From Cellvibrio mixtus subsp. mixtus J3-8 (lineage in GTDB: Bacteria; Pseudomonadota; Gammaproteobacteria; Pseudomonadales; Cellvibrionaceae), in the NCBI RefSeq assembly GCF_000766945.1, contig NZ_KN266208.1, forward strand, positions 436,209 through 500,208: a DNA stretch of 64,000 nt, written 5' to 3'. Under the pieces are notes generated by a model that saw only the letters and a list, made by a program, of their open reading frames with translations, ran no database searches and was not told the origin of the DNA. The translations under genes were made by a program, and so were the position numbers. Shown piece after piece: positions 26,953 to 36,612 of this stretch (positions are counted from its first letter, which is position 1; each line of letters begins with the position of its first letter).

Positions 26953-27042
26953 CAAAAACTATAATGAGTTAAGATCCGCGACCACCCGCCGTCCTGGCGG
27001 CATAAAACAACAGTAAAGATAATTCAATAACAGGTATCAAAC

Positions 27043-28488
27043 ATGAGCCATGCACCAATAGATTCTGGATCGGCGGGGGTTTCTGTCGTTGCGGAAGAGC
27101 GCAACATGACCTCCATCGTCATCATTAGTATTATCGCCACCCTCGGTGGATTCTTGTTCGGGTTTGATAGCGGTGTAGTCAACGGCACCTTTGACGGCCT
27201 CAAGTTAGCCTTTAATTCAGAAGCAGCCGGTACCGGCTTTCATGTGGCAAGTATTTTATTGGGTTGCGCTACCGGCGCTTTTTTCGCGGGCCCATTATCT
27301 GATCGCTATGGTCGTCGCAGTGTGTTAATTATTGCGGCCGTATTGTTTATTTTGTCCTCATGGGGCGCAGGTATCGCCACCTCTTCTACCGAATTTGTGA
27401 TTTATCGCCTTATCGGCGGTTTGGCGATTGGTGCGGCCAGTATTATTTGTCCCGCCTACATCAGTGAGCTGGTTCCCGCCGAGTTTCGCGGCAAGCTTAG
27501 CTCCATCCAACAAATTGCGATCATTTCCGGTTTAACCGCTGCATTCCTCAGCAACTACGCACTGGCTCATGCAGCAGGCGGTTCTATCCATCCGTTCTGG
27601 CTGGAATACGAAGCCTGGCGCTGGATGTTCTGGGTAGGCGTCGTTCCAGCTGCAATATTCCTGTTCTCATTGCTGGCAATTCCCGAAAGCCCCCGTTATT
27701 TGGTGACTCGCGGTAAAAACGAACAGGCACTGGCGGTATTGACCAAGCTCTATGGTGCCACCACCGCCAAGCAAACCGTAGCGGACATTTACAACTCTAT
27801 CGCCCACGATCACAAACCCAGTTTTTCGGATTTAATCGACAAAACCAAAGGCGGCATCCGCCCGATTATCTGGGTTGGTATCGGGTTGGCAATATTGCAG
27901 CAATTCGTAGGCATCAACGTAGTTTTCTATTACGGCGCGGTACTCTGGCAAGCGGCCGGCTTCTCTGAAAATGACTCATTGATGATTAACATTGTGTCAG
28001 GCGTTGTTTCTATCGGCGCGTGCTTTATTACCTTCTTCCTGGTGGATAAAGTGGGCCGTAAACCATTATTGCTGATCGGCTCTGTTGGTATGACGATTAC
28101 ATTGGCATTGGTAGCCTATGCGTTTGCCGACGCACCGGTAGATGAAAACGGCAAACTGATGCTGGAAGGTAACCTCGCCATACTGGCCCTTGTTGCCGCC
28201 AACCTTTATGTAATTTTCTTCAATATGTCATGGGGCCCGATTGTGTGGATCATGCTGGGCGAGATGTTCCCCAACCAGATCCGCGGCAGTGGTTTGGCGG
28301 TAGCAGGCCTGGCGCAATGGCTGGCCAACTTCCTGATCACCTGGACCTTCCCGATGTTGCTTGGATCGGCTCTCGGTTTGTCCGGTGCTTACGGCATTTA
28401 CATGCTCTGCTCGCTCTTTTCAGTATTCTTTGTGATCTGGTGGGTACGCGAAACCAAAGGTGTCACGCTGGAGCAAATGCAAGGCTAA
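27043..28488 (+). CDS. MFS sugar permease, probably D-xylose (XylE-like)
   Basis: A 481-residue sugar porter with 12 predicted helices. Family marks: GFDSGVVNGT in helix 1, the loop motif GPLSDRYGRRSVL, R-L-I-G-G-L-A-I-G-A, PESPRYLVTRGKNEQA before the central loop, LQQFVGINVVFYYG in helix 7, a second DKVGRKPLL loop, and a C-terminal RETKGVTLEQMQ. It should import xylose or another monosaccharide by proton symport at the inner membrane. It follows the regulator after 196 bases and is ended by a clear terminator, so it is probably a single-gene transcript. Xylose as substrate rests on position beside xylA/xylB. Confidence 0.9.
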   Translation: MSHAPIDSGSAGVSVVAEERNMTSIVIISIIATLGGFLFGFDSGVVNGTFDGLKLAFNSEAAGTGFHVASILLGCATGAFFAGPLSDRYGRRSVLIIAAVLFILSSWGAGIATSSTEFVIYRLIGGLAIGAASIICPAYISELVPAEFRGKLSSIQQIAIISGLTAAFLSNYALAHAAGGSIHPFWLEYEAWRWMFWVGVVPAAIFLFSLLAIPESPRYLVTRGKNEQALAVLTKLYGATTAKQTVADIYNSIAHDHKPSFSDLIDKTKGGIRPIIWVGIGLAILQQFVGINVVFYYGAVLWQAAGFSENDSLMINIVSGVVSIGACFITFFLVDKVGRKPLLLIGSVGMTITLALVAYAFADAPVDENGKLMLEGNLAILALVAANLYVIFFNMSWGPIVWIMLGEMFPNQIRGSGLAVAGLAQWLANFLITWTFPMLLGSALGLSGAYGIYMLCSLFSVFFVIWWVRETKGVTLEQMQG

Positions 28489-28529
28489 ACCCTGCATCAT
28501 CACTTCAAAAAAATGCGCTCGCGCATTGC

Positions 28530-28558
28530 AAAAGCCACCTTCGGGTGGCTTTTTTTTT
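28530..28558 (+). terminator. Terminator after the sugar permease
   Basis: AAGCCACC-TTCG-GGTGGCTT (28532-28551) with a UUCG-type tetraloop and a following T-run, about 43 bases after the permease stop. Confidence 0.92.
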
Positions 28559-28613
28559 GGCCATTGACAAACCAACCCGCCACTAAATAAATCCTTACAG
28601 TTCCCCCTGCCAT

Positions 28614-28626
28614 ACTGGTATACAAG
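28614..28626 (+). promoter_or_regulatory. Motif ACTGGTATACAAG upstream of the GH10 xylanase
   Basis: A 13-base word that recurs with two changes (ACTAGTGTACAAG) upstream of the large TonB receptor at 41635-41647, minus strand. It contains GGTATAC, reminiscent of GntR-family hexuronate-regulator sites (UxuR/ExuR type). It lies about 65 bases before the xylanase start. Function is inferred. Confidence 0.45.
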
Positions 28627-28634
28627 GCTTTTTT

Positions 28635-28670
28635 CTTATGGTGTAATTGACTACAACAATAAACCATAAG
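28635..28670 (+). promoter_or_regulatory. Operator candidate and inverted repeat before the GH10 xylanase
   Basis: CTTATGGTGTAATTGAC (28635-28651) matches the receptor-upstream site CTTATGGTCAGATTGAC at 14 of 17 positions, in the same orientation relative to the gene. Its CTTATGGT is also mirrored by ACCATAAG at 28663-28670, a perfect eight-base inverted repeat. It sits within 20-50 bases of the start, where binding would block initiation. Confidence 0.5.
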
Positions 28671-28686
28671 ACAAGAGACTATAACA

Positions 28687-30513
28687 ATGAAATCCAATCA
28701 CCAGCTTTTATGCTTAACGTTTTTATCCCTTAGCCTGATGGCCTGCGGCGGTAGCGGTGGCGGCGGGTCAAAACCTGCCAGTAGCTCAAGTACCGCAGTT
28801 ACTTCAAGCAGCTCCAGCGTTGCACTGGTTAGCTCTTCCTCATTGAGCAACTCATCGGAAGCCAGTGTGGTGCCATCAAGCTCATCAGCAGTGAGTTCAG
28901 TAGCACCAAGCAGCAGTTCGTCATCTGTGCCGGCGAGTAGCTCCAGTGCAGCAGCAACGACAATAATTACCTTGAACATGACCAGCGGCTGGCGCGGCAA
29001 TGGCACCGGCAACTCCGGTATTAATATGAATAGCGATGGCGTGAGCTTTACTGCAAGCGGGGACGGAATAGGTGCAGTAACCGACTTGGCCAAACCCATA
29101 CAACTGGAAGATGCCATTATCGATATGGTGGTAAATGTCAGCCCTGAATTCAAAGCGTCCGGTACAAGTTTGCAAATATTTGCGCAAATCAAAGGCGGCG
29201 ATTGGGCGGGCGAATGGAATTGCTGGTCAGGCAATGAATTACTCACCGCCGGAACCGACACGGCAATTACCTGTACCATCAGTGAAGGCGATAAAAAATT
29301 CAACCAGCTTGATAGCGATGTGCAAATCGGCGTGCAAGCCAAAGGTACACCAACCGGAACCGTTACCATTAAAAGCGGTAAAGTCACACTCAAACAAACC
29401 GCAAGTTCAAGCTCCAGTACTGGAAGCGTTTACTCCGCCAACGTAAATAGTTTGCGCGAGCTTGCAGATTTCACCATCGGTGTTGCGGTATCCAATAATG
29501 ATTCGCCAACTTACAACATTTTAACCAACGCATCCGAAAAGGCCCTTGTGGAAAAACATTTCGAACAAATGACCGCCGGCAATATTATGAAAATGAGTTA
29601 CCTGCAAAACACGCAAGGTAATTTCACCTTTGCCAATGCGGATGCATTTGTCGATTACGCCAAAAGTAAAAACATGACCGTACACGGACACGCATTGGTT
29701 TGGCATGCGGAGTACCAGGTGCCCGCCTTTATGAAAAGCTGGTCAGGGTCCGCAGCAGATTTTATTACCGCGCTGGAAACACATATCACCACAGTGGTGG
29801 ATCACTTTGAAGCAAAAGGCAACCTGCATAGTTGGGATGTTGTGAACGAAGCACTGACCGATGGCAATCCATCTACCTTCCGCGCCGTTGATTCAACGTT
29901 TTATATAAAAAGCGGCAACAGTGCTATCTATATTGAAAAAGCATTCCTCGCTGCACGCGCTGCCGCACCGGAAGCAACGCTGTATTACAATGATTACAAC
30001 ATCGAACAAAACGGTGCCAAGATGACCAAACTGGAAGAGATGCTCACCGATTTTAAAGCGCGCAACATTCCCATTGATGGTGTCGGCTTCCAGATGCACG
30101 TTTGCCAGAATTATCCGAGCGCAAGTTCAATTGCGGCAGCGATGAAACGTGTTGTCGACAAAGGTTTGAAAGTGAAAATTACCGAATTGGATGTTGCGAT
30201 CAACCAACCCTATTGCGACAGCTATCCCGCCAATAAAGTAAGCACCTTTACCCAAAGCATCGCATTAGCGCAGAAAAAACGTTACTGTGAAATTATCAAA
30301 GCCTATATAGATACAGTACCCGCTGCATTGCGTGGTGGTATTAGCGTCTGGGGCACCACTGACGCCAACACATGGTTAAATGATTTATACAGAACTGAAT
30401 TCAACAATGAAAAAATTTCCTGGCCATTGTTGTTTGATAGCAACTACAACGACAAACCTGCACTGCGCGGCTTTGCTGATGCATTACAAGGCGTTGCCTG
30501 TACCAACCTGTAA
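28687..30513 (+). CDS. CBM15-GH10 endo-xylanase lipoprotein (Xyn10C-like)
   Basis: A 608-residue surface lipoprotein. Lipobox LMAC with Cys20, poly-Gly, then a serine-rich linker to about residue 95. A CBM15 module (about 98-240; SGWRGNGTGNSGIN, VNVSPEFKASGTSLQIFAQ, WAGEWNCW) binds xylan and is characteristic of Cellvibrio Xyn10C. A second short Ser linker leads to a GH10 barrel (about 258-605) with acid/base Glu388 in WDVVNEAL and nucleophile Glu500 in ITELDV. It hydrolyses internal beta-1,4-xylosidic bonds, most likely at the outer membrane surface, giving oligosaccharides for the large TonB receptor. Two sequence words shared with that receptor gene lie just upstream. A terminator follows. 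Confidence 0.95.
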   Translation: MKSNHQLLCLTFLSLSLMACGGSGGGGSKPASSSSTAVTSSSSSVALVSSSSLSNSSEASVVPSSSSAVSSVAPSSSSSSVPASSSSAAATTIITLNMTSGWRGNGTGNSGINMNSDGVSFTASGDGIGAVTDLAKPIQLEDAIIDMVVNVSPEFKASGTSLQIFAQIKGGDWAGEWNCWSGNELLTAGTDTAITCTISEGDKKFNQLDSDVQIGVQAKGTPTGTVTIKSGKVTLKQTASSSSSTGSVYSANVNSLRELADFTIGVAVSNNDSPTYNILTNASEKALVEKHFEQMTAGNIMKMSYLQNTQGNFTFANADAFVDYAKSKNMTVHGHALVWHAEYQVPAFMKSWSGSAADFITALETHITTVVDHFEAKGNLHSWDVVNEALTDGNPSTFRAVDSTFYIKSGNSAIYIEKAFLAARAAAPEATLYYNDYNIEQNGAKMTKLEEMLTDFKARNIPIDGVGFQMHVCQNYPSASSIAAAMKRVVDKGLKVKITELDVAINQPYCDSYPANKVSTFTQSIALAQKKRYCEIIKAYIDTVPAALRGGISVWGTTDANTWLNDLYRTEFNNEKISWPLLFDSNYNDKPALRGFADALQGVACTNL

Positions 30514-30543
30514 AATGAATTTATACAGTTAAAAATCTTCCCT

Positions 30544-30576
30544 CGGGCAGCCGTGCAAATCGCTGCCCGTTTTTTT
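30544..30576 (+). terminator. Terminator after the GH10 xylanase
   Basis: CGGGCAGC (30544-30551) / GCTGCCCG (30562-30569) with a ten-base loop and seven T, 17 bases before the GH43 start. It would reduce read-through into the downstream glycosidase genes. Confidence 0.88.
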
Positions 30577-30592
30577 AAGAAGGGTAAAAAAA

Positions 30593-32251
30593 ATGAAGGT
30601 CATTCACAATTTATTATTTACCACAGCAATCACTACAGCAGGCTTATCGCAAGCTGCAAGTGTTGAATTCAAACAATTCAGGTATGAGGGAAAAGATACT
30701 GTTTTTACAACGCCGTTAAACGCCGATGAATATCGCAATCCCATTCTTGCCGGCTTTTATCCCGATCCCAGTATTACCCGCGCCGGAGACGATTACTATT
30801 TAGTGAATTCCTCCTTCTCGTATTCACCCGGCGTGCCCATATTTCACAGCAAGGATTTAGTGAATTGGAAATCCCTCGGGAATGTCTTGACCACACCAAC
30901 ACAATTACCGTTACAACAGCAACAAACTTCTCGCGGAATTTACGCACCAACCATTCGCCATCACAATGGTGTTTTTTACATGATCACCACGCTGGTGGAT
31001 GTGCGCGGAAATTTCCTGGTAACTGCAAACGACCCTGCGGGCCCATGGTCAGAACCAATTTTGTTGCCGGAAATTGGCGGTATAGATCCGGATATTTTCT
31101 TTGATGATGACGGTAAAACGTATATTGCCCACAATGATGGTCCGATAGGTGAACCACTTTATAACGGACATCGAGCAATCTGGCTGTGGGAATTTGACCT
31201 TAAAAACAAAAAGGTGGTGAAAGATTCCGGGCGCGTGATCGTAAATGGCGGAACAGACATTTCCAAAAAACCTATCTGGATTGAAGGTCCACATATTTAC
31301 AAGATTAACGGCTGGTATTATTTGCTGTGCGCAGAAGGCGGTACCGCTTACGATCACTCAGCAGTTATTTTCCGCAGCAAAAATTTGCATGAACCTTTTG
31401 TACCTTATGAAAAAAACCCGATCCTGACCCAACGCGATTTAAATAAAGATCGAGCCAACCCGATTACGACTGCCGGCCATGCCGATTTTGTACAAACCAA
31501 AGAAGGCGATTGGTGGGCCGTATTTCTCGCCACACGCGCTTACGATAAAACGCTCTACAACACCGGTCGCGAAACGTTTTTATTACCGGTGACCTGGAAG
31601 GATGGCTGGCCGGTAATTCTTGAACAAGGCAAGGAAATTCCTTATCACCATAAAAAACCTGCAATTAAAGCAGTAACGGCGAATCCCGATCAACTGACGG
31701 GAAATTTTATTCGCACAGATAATTTTTCAACGAAACCCCTGGGGTTTGAATGGGTAAGTTTACGCACCGGTGATTCCCCATTTTACCGACTCACAAAATC
31801 CGGGATTGAATTGCAAGCATTGAACGTGAAACTTGACAGCCTGGAACAACCCGCATTTTTAGGGCGTCGCCAACAACATACACATTTCAGTGCCAGTGTC
31901 GAATTTGAAGTGCCAAAAAGGAAAACATCTGCCGGTATCGTGGCGTTTCAGGGCGAAACAGCACATTACTATTTTGGTGCTCGCCAGCAGAAAAAAGGAA
32001 TGGAATTATTTATCGAACAAGCCAATAAATCCGCACCAAAAATTATTTATCAACAGTTGGTAACTGATTTACGTAAACCTATCCAATTGGATATTGAAGG
32101 CAAGGCCGGGAAAATCAGTTTTTACTACACCAATAAAAAAGGTGAACGTAAAGTAGTTTTGGAAAATGCCGATGCAAAAATTCTTAGCACTGAAATAGCA
32201 GGCGGGTTTGTGGGGACGCTTCTTGGCATACATGCAAGGTCTGAACAATAA
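30593..32251 (+). CDS. GH43 beta-xylosidase/alpha-L-arabinofuranosidase, exported
   Basis: A 552-residue GH43 enzyme with a signal peptide (ends near GLSQA). The five-bladed propeller carries the expected acids: base Asp58 in AGFYPDPSI, the pKa-tuning Asp in GGIDPDIFFDDDGK (about 165), and acid Glu231 in WIEGPHIYK. The last 190 residues form the C-terminal beta-sandwich (GH43_C2 type) with LGFEWVSLRTG and HFSASVEFEVPKRKTSAGIVAFQ. It should release xylose or arabinose from xylan oligosaccharides in the periplasm. AGGG precedes the ATG. It follows the xylanase after a terminator and precedes the alpha-glucuronidase gene by 118 bases. Confidence 0.92.
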   Translation: MKVIHNLLFTTAITTAGLSQAASVEFKQFRYEGKDTVFTTPLNADEYRNPILAGFYPDPSITRAGDDYYLVNSSFSYSPGVPIFHSKDLVNWKSLGNVLTTPTQLPLQQQQTSRGIYAPTIRHHNGVFYMITTLVDVRGNFLVTANDPAGPWSEPILLPEIGGIDPDIFFDDDGKTYIAHNDGPIGEPLYNGHRAIWLWEFDLKNKKVVKDSGRVIVNGGTDISKKPIWIEGPHIYKINGWYYLLCAEGGTAYDHSAVIFRSKNLHEPFVPYEKNPILTQRDLNKDRANPITTAGHADFVQTKEGDWWAVFLATRAYDKTLYNTGRETFLLPVTWKDGWPVILEQGKEIPYHHKKPAIKAVTANPDQLTGNFIRTDNFSTKPLGFEWVSLRTGDSPFYRLTKSGIELQALNVKLDSLEQPAFLGRRQQHTHFSASVEFEVPKRKTSAGIVAFQGETAHYYFGARQQKKGMELFIEQANKSAPKIIYQQLVTDLRKPIQLDIEGKAGKISFYYTNKKGERKVVLENADAKILSTEIAGGFVGTLLGIHARSEQ

Positions 32252-32279
32252 CGTTTAAAACATCAGAAAACACAATATT

Positions 32280-32314
32280 AATGAGCTTCGGCATTCCCTC
32301 CGGAGCTCATTTTC
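32280..32314 (+). terminator. Possible weak terminator between GH43 and GH115 genes
   Basis: AATGAGCT (32280-32287) / AGCTCATT (32304-32311) with further pairing in the loop, then only a short T-run. Partial termination is plausible. Confidence 0.5.
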
Positions 32315-32369
32315 GTAGCACATTAATACAACCCCACCTAAAAAAGCGAATCACTCCGAGGGGATTTCC

Positions 32370-35270
32370 ATGCCTATCAACCGCATATCATTTTTTCGTA
32401 TCGGGAAACAGATTTTAATTTTCTGGCTTTTATTAATAATTACACCAGCCTCATTTGCGTTGGGCGAAAGTTCATGGTTGGCTAATTCAGGCTCCAACCA
32501 ATTCACACTGGTTGATAAAACATCGGCTACCGCTTTAATCATTGATGATAATGATTTCCCCGGCGTACAACGCGCCACCAAAAACCTGCAAAGCGATATT
32601 GAAAAAGTTACCGGCAAGAAACCCGCGCTGGTTAATACCATCAATGAAAATAATCACCAGCTAGTCATCATTGGTTCTATAGGCAAAAGCCGGTTAATCG
32701 AACAAATGATTGCCAATAAAAAACTGGATGTGAGCAAAATTCGCGGCCAATGGGATGGATTTTTGGTGCAGGTCGTCGAGCAGCCATTGCCGAATGTAAA
32801 ACGGGCATTGGTAATCGCCGGTGCGGATAAGCGCGGAACCACGTACGGCATTTACAGCTTGAGCGAACAAATTGGTGTCTCCCCCTGGTATTGGTGGGCC
32901 GATGTCCCGGTAAAAAAGAAAAATACAATTTTTATCAACAAAAAAATTCAAGTCACAGAAATTCCAAAAGTGAAATATCGCGGCATTTTCTTGAATGATG
33001 AAGCACCTGCATTAACCGGCTGGGTCACCGAACAATACGGCAATTACAATCACCTATTTTACGAAAAAGTATTTGAATTATTATTGCGCCTGAAAGCCAA
33101 CTTCCTGTGGCCTGCCATGTGGAATAATGCATTCGCGGATGACGACCCGCAAAACATGGTCCTGGCCGATGAATACGGCATAGTGATGAGCACATCCCAC
33201 CATGAACCCATGATGCGCGCCGATAAAGAATGGAATCGTCACGGCAAAGGTCCATGGGAATATTCCAAAAACCCGCAGAACCTTTACAACTTCTGGGTGG
33301 ACGGTGTTAAGCGCAATAAACCTTACGAAAGTATTTACACACTCGGCATGCGCGGCCAGCAAGATGAGCCGATGAGTGAAGGCGATAATATCCAACTGCT
33401 GGAAAAAATTGTGCATGACCAGCGCGAAATCCTCACCGATCAATTCGGTAAAGAAAAACTCACTGAAGTACCGCAGGTGTGGGCGCTTTATAAAGAAGTC
33501 CAGGGATTCTACGAGCGCGGCATGCGCGTACCGGACGATGTTATTTTGCTGTGGTGCGATGACAACTGGGGCAACATCCGCCGCTTGCCAACACCCGAAG
33601 AACGCAAACGCGTCGGTGGTGCCGGCGTCTATTATCATTTTGATTACGTTGGCGGCCCGCGTTCCTATCGCTGGATTAATACGGTATCCATCGCAAAAAT
33701 CTGGGAACAGATGAATCTGGCTTACGAATATGAAGCCAATAAAATCTGGATCGTCAACGTGGGCGATTTAAAACCGATGGAGTACCCCATCGAATTTTTC
33801 CTGAATATGGCGTGGAATCCGGAAGCCTGGCCCAAAGAGCGTATTCCGGAATTTGCAACACTCTGGGCGGAACGCGAATTTGGCAAAGAACATGCAAAAG
33901 AAATTGCCGCGATTATGACCGGCTACACGCGGCACAATTTGCGGCGCAAACCGGAACTGCAAGATGCAACAATTTATAGCCAATTGAATTACGCCGAAGC
34001 AGATCGCGTGACGGCGGAGATAGAATCGTACGCGGCGCGCGCGGAAGCCTTGTATAAAAAAATCCCGGTGGAACAACGCGATGCGTTTTATCAACTGGTG
34101 TTATTCCCGGCAAAGGCCAGCGCAATTATTACCGGACTTTATGATGCACAAGCCAAAAACCATTTATATGCACAACAAGCGCGCGCAACTGCCAATGACT
34201 ACGCCAATAAGGTGCGCGAGTTATTTGCGGCGGATGCAGCGCTCGAACAGGAATACCATCAGTTAAATGGCGGCAAGTGGAACCACTTTATGTCGCAGCC
34301 GCATATTGGTTACAGCAACTGGAATAATCCGCCCGAAGATACCCTGCCAGTGGTCCAGATTTACGAACCGCACGGAGCAGATGAAATGGGCATCGCGGTG
34401 GAAGGGATTGCATCAGCCTGGCCTGGTGCCGGCACTTATCAATTAGGTCGTTTTGACCCCTTCGGCAAACAGGAAAGAACGTTAACTATCTTCAATAAAG
34501 GCAAAAAATCTTTCACAGCTACTGCCCAAAGCAGCGTGCCTTGGATTATACTAAATCATACTAGTATACAAGTTAACGCCGAAACTGAACTCAAGGTGAG
34601 TATTAACTGGAATAAGGTGCCCAAAGGCGAACACACAGGTCGCATCCAGATCACGGGTACCGGCTGGGGCGGAGCAAGCATTGGCGTCAAGGCATTTAAT
34701 CCTGGTATTAAAACCTCTGCGCTAAAAGGTAAAGGCTTTGTTGAGGCTGACGGATTTATCGCCATAGAAGCAGAACATTTCCAACGGCAAAACACTGTTG
34801 CACTGGCGAGCGGCAATAAGCTGCGCTGGGAGAAAATTCCGGAGCATGGGCGAACCCTCTCATCCATTTCGGTGTATCCCGTCACCGACCAGCACTTTAC
34901 GAAAGCCGATGATGCGCCTTATGTGGAATACGATATTTTTACCCTGGGCAGTGGTGAATTTAACGTGCAAGGATTTTTTGCCCCGAGCTGGCCAGTGATT
35001 CCCGGACACGGTTTACGTTACGCCATTGCGATCGACAACGAATTACCTCAAGTGGTAGACCTCACCGCTGATATGAGCAATGCCACCTGGGAAGAAACTG
35101 CGCGCACCGATGTGCGCACGGCGAGAACCAGTCACAAGATCAACACCGCAGGCGCGCATAAAGTGCGTATTTACGGCCTCGATCCGGGCGTAACCCTGCA
35201 AAAAATAGTGATCGATACCGGCGGCCTTTTACCCAGTTATTTGGGTCCGGAAGAAAGCCGTCGGTATTAA
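32370..35270 (+). CDS. GH115 xylan alpha-glucuronidase, exported
   Basis: A 966-residue GH115 enzyme, which removes (4-O-methyl)-glucuronic acid from internal and terminal xylose residues of xylan. A signal peptide ends near TPASFA. The N-terminal domain (LVIIGSIGKSRLIEQM; VIAGADKRGTTYGIYSLSEQIGVSPWYWWADVP) and the catalytic barrel (KYRGIFLNDEAPALTGW, LLLRLKANFLWPAMWNNAF, VMSTSHHEPMMRADKEW, RGQQDEPMSEGDN, LLWCDDNWGNIRRLP) are diagnostic. The C-terminal region (about 700-966) is the accessory beta domain. GAGGGG before the ATG supports the start. The next gene starts 54 bases downstream and encodes mannonate dehydratase, fitting glucuronate catabolism. Confidence 0.95.
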   Translation: MPINRISFFRIGKQILIFWLLLIITPASFALGESSWLANSGSNQFTLVDKTSATALIIDDNDFPGVQRATKNLQSDIEKVTGKKPALVNTINENNHQLVIIGSIGKSRLIEQMIANKKLDVSKIRGQWDGFLVQVVEQPLPNVKRALVIAGADKRGTTYGIYSLSEQIGVSPWYWWADVPVKKKNTIFINKKIQVTEIPKVKYRGIFLNDEAPALTGWVTEQYGNYNHLFYEKVFELLLRLKANFLWPAMWNNAFADDDPQNMVLADEYGIVMSTSHHEPMMRADKEWNRHGKGPWEYSKNPQNLYNFWVDGVKRNKPYESIYTLGMRGQQDEPMSEGDNIQLLEKIVHDQREILTDQFGKEKLTEVPQVWALYKEVQGFYERGMRVPDDVILLWCDDNWGNIRRLPTPEERKRVGGAGVYYHFDYVGGPRSYRWINTVSIAKIWEQMNLAYEYEANKIWIVNVGDLKPMEYPIEFFLNMAWNPEAWPKERIPEFATLWAEREFGKEHAKEIAAIMTGYTRHNLRRKPELQDATIYSQLNYAEADRVTAEIESYAARAEALYKKIPVEQRDAFYQLVLFPAKASAIITGLYDAQAKNHLYAQQARATANDYANKVRELFAADAALEQEYHQLNGGKWNHFMSQPHIGYSNWNNPPEDTLPVVQIYEPHGADEMGIAVEGIASAWPGAGTYQLGRFDPFGKQERTLTIFNKGKKSFTATAQSSVPWIILNHTSIQVNAETELKVSINWNKVPKGEHTGRIQITGTGWGGASIGVKAFNPGIKTSALKGKGFVEADGFIAIEAEHFQRQNTVALASGNKLRWEKIPEHGRTLSSISVYPVTDQHFTKADDAPYVEYDIFTLGSGEFNVQGFFAPSWPVIPGHGLRYAIAIDNELPQVVDLTADMSNATWEETARTDVRTARTSHKINTAGAHKVRIYGLDPGVTLQKIVIDTGGLLPSYLGPEESRRY
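34560..34572 (+). promoter_or_regulatory. Operator-like word inside the GH115 gene
   Basis: ACTAGTATACAAG, inside codons near residue 732, differs by one base from the word upstream of the xylanase and by one base from the word upstream of the large receptor. It may be chance, or a binding site within the coding region. Confidence 0.25.
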
Positions 35271-35324
35271 TAAAAAAACAGAGTGAACACAATCCAAAAC
35301 CTGACGTTGTAGAGAAGCTGTTGA

Positions 35325-36533
35325 ATGAAAATTGTTGATGCAAAAGTAATTGTCACCTGCCCCGGCAGGAATTTTGTAACGCTCAAAATAACCACTGACC
35401 AGGGCATTTATGGCATCGGCGATGCAACACTCAATGGCCGCGAAAAAAGCGTGGTTTCTTATCTTGAGGATTATTTAATTCCCGCATTAATTGGCCGCGA
35501 CCCGCAACAAATTGAAGATATCTGGCAGTTTTTTTACCGCGGCGCCTATTGGCGTCGCGGGCCGATTGGCATGACTGCCCTGGCCGCGATTGATGTAGCG
35601 CTGTGGGATATCAAAGCCAAACTTGCCAATATGCCGCTGTACCAATTGCTCGGCGGAAAAAGCCGCGAGCGCATCCTGACTTACACCCATGCAAACGGTA
35701 AAGATCTGGATTCCACACTGGAAGCAGTGCGCAAAGCACGCGAAAAAGGCTATCAGGCAATCCGCATCCAATGCGGTATTCCCGGCATCGAAAAAACCTA
35801 CGGTGTTTCCAAAAGCGAAAAAAACTACGAGCCGGCAGATGCCGATTTACCTTCAACCGAAGTTTGGTCCACCGAAAAATATTTGAATTTTATTCCTGAA
35901 GTATTTGCTGAAGTGCGCAAAGAATTTGGTCGCGATATCCATTTATTACACGATGTGCACCACCGTTTAACACCGATTGAAGCGGCGCGCCTTGGTAAAG
36001 AACTGGAGCCATTCCATTTGTTCTGGATGGAAGATGCAGTACCTGCTGAAAATCAGGAAGCCTTTAAATTAATTCGCCATCACACGACAACACCCTTGGC
36101 AGTCGGCGAAGTATTTAATTCAATCCACGATTGCCGTGAGCTGATCCAGAATCAACTGATCGATTACATTCGCTCAACCATTGTGCATGCCGGCGGTATC
36201 ACCCACGTGCGTCGTATTGCGGATTTCGCCAGCCTGTTCAATGTGCGCACCGGCTTCCACGGCGCAACGGATTTATCGCCCGTGTGCATGGGTGCCGCGC
36301 TGCATTTTGATTATTGGGTACCTAACTTCGGTATTCAGGAACATATGGCGCACAGCGCGCAAATGGAAGAAGTATTCCCCCATGCCTATCAATTTGATAA
36401 CGGTTATTTCACCCCCGGCGAAGCACCTGGCCATGGTGTGGATATCGATGAGAAGCTTGCCGCAAAATATCCCTACAAACGCGCTTGTTTGCCCGTGAAC
36501 CGCCTGGAAGATGGTACCCTATGGCACTGGTAG
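35325..36533 (+). CDS. manD: D-mannonate dehydratase, enolase superfamily
   Basis: A 402-residue enzyme of the ManD/RspA group that dehydrates D-mannonate to 2-keto-3-deoxy-gluconate in the cytoplasm, a step of glucuronate breakdown. Every residue I know to be catalytic in characterised ManD is present at the same number: Arg147, Tyr159, metal ligands Asp210, Glu236 and Glu262, and His212. The N-terminal cap ([21 protein letters not shown]) and barrel are complete. It follows the GH115 alpha-glucuronidase by 54 bases, which ties it to methylglucuronate released from xylan. Glucuronate isomerase and mannonate oxidoreductase are not in the window. Relatives are sometimes annotated rspA. Confidence 0.93.
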   Translation: MKIVDAKVIVTCPGRNFVTLKITTDQGIYGIGDATLNGREKSVVSYLEDYLIPALIGRDPQQIEDIWQFFYRGAYWRRGPIGMTALAAIDVALWDIKAKLANMPLYQLLGGKSRERILTYTHANGKDLDSTLEAVRKAREKGYQAIRIQCGIPGIEKTYGVSKSEKNYEPADADLPSTEVWSTEKYLNFIPEVFAEVRKEFGRDIHLLHDVHHRLTPIEAARLGKELEPFHLFWMEDAVPAENQEAFKLIRHHTTTPLAVGEVFNSIHDCRELIQNQLIDYIRSTIVHAGGITHVRRIADFASLFNVRTGFHGATDLSPVCMGAALHFDYWVPNFGIQEHMAHSAQMEEVFPHAYQFDNGYFTPGEAPGHGVDIDEKLAAKYPYKRACLPVNRLEDGTLWHW

Positions 36534-36612
36534 ACCCAGTGCCTGCCGCAATACCAAAAACCAACGCCTGACACAACGGCAATCACACAACCCCGCAAGA
36601 GAGAGCAAGCGC

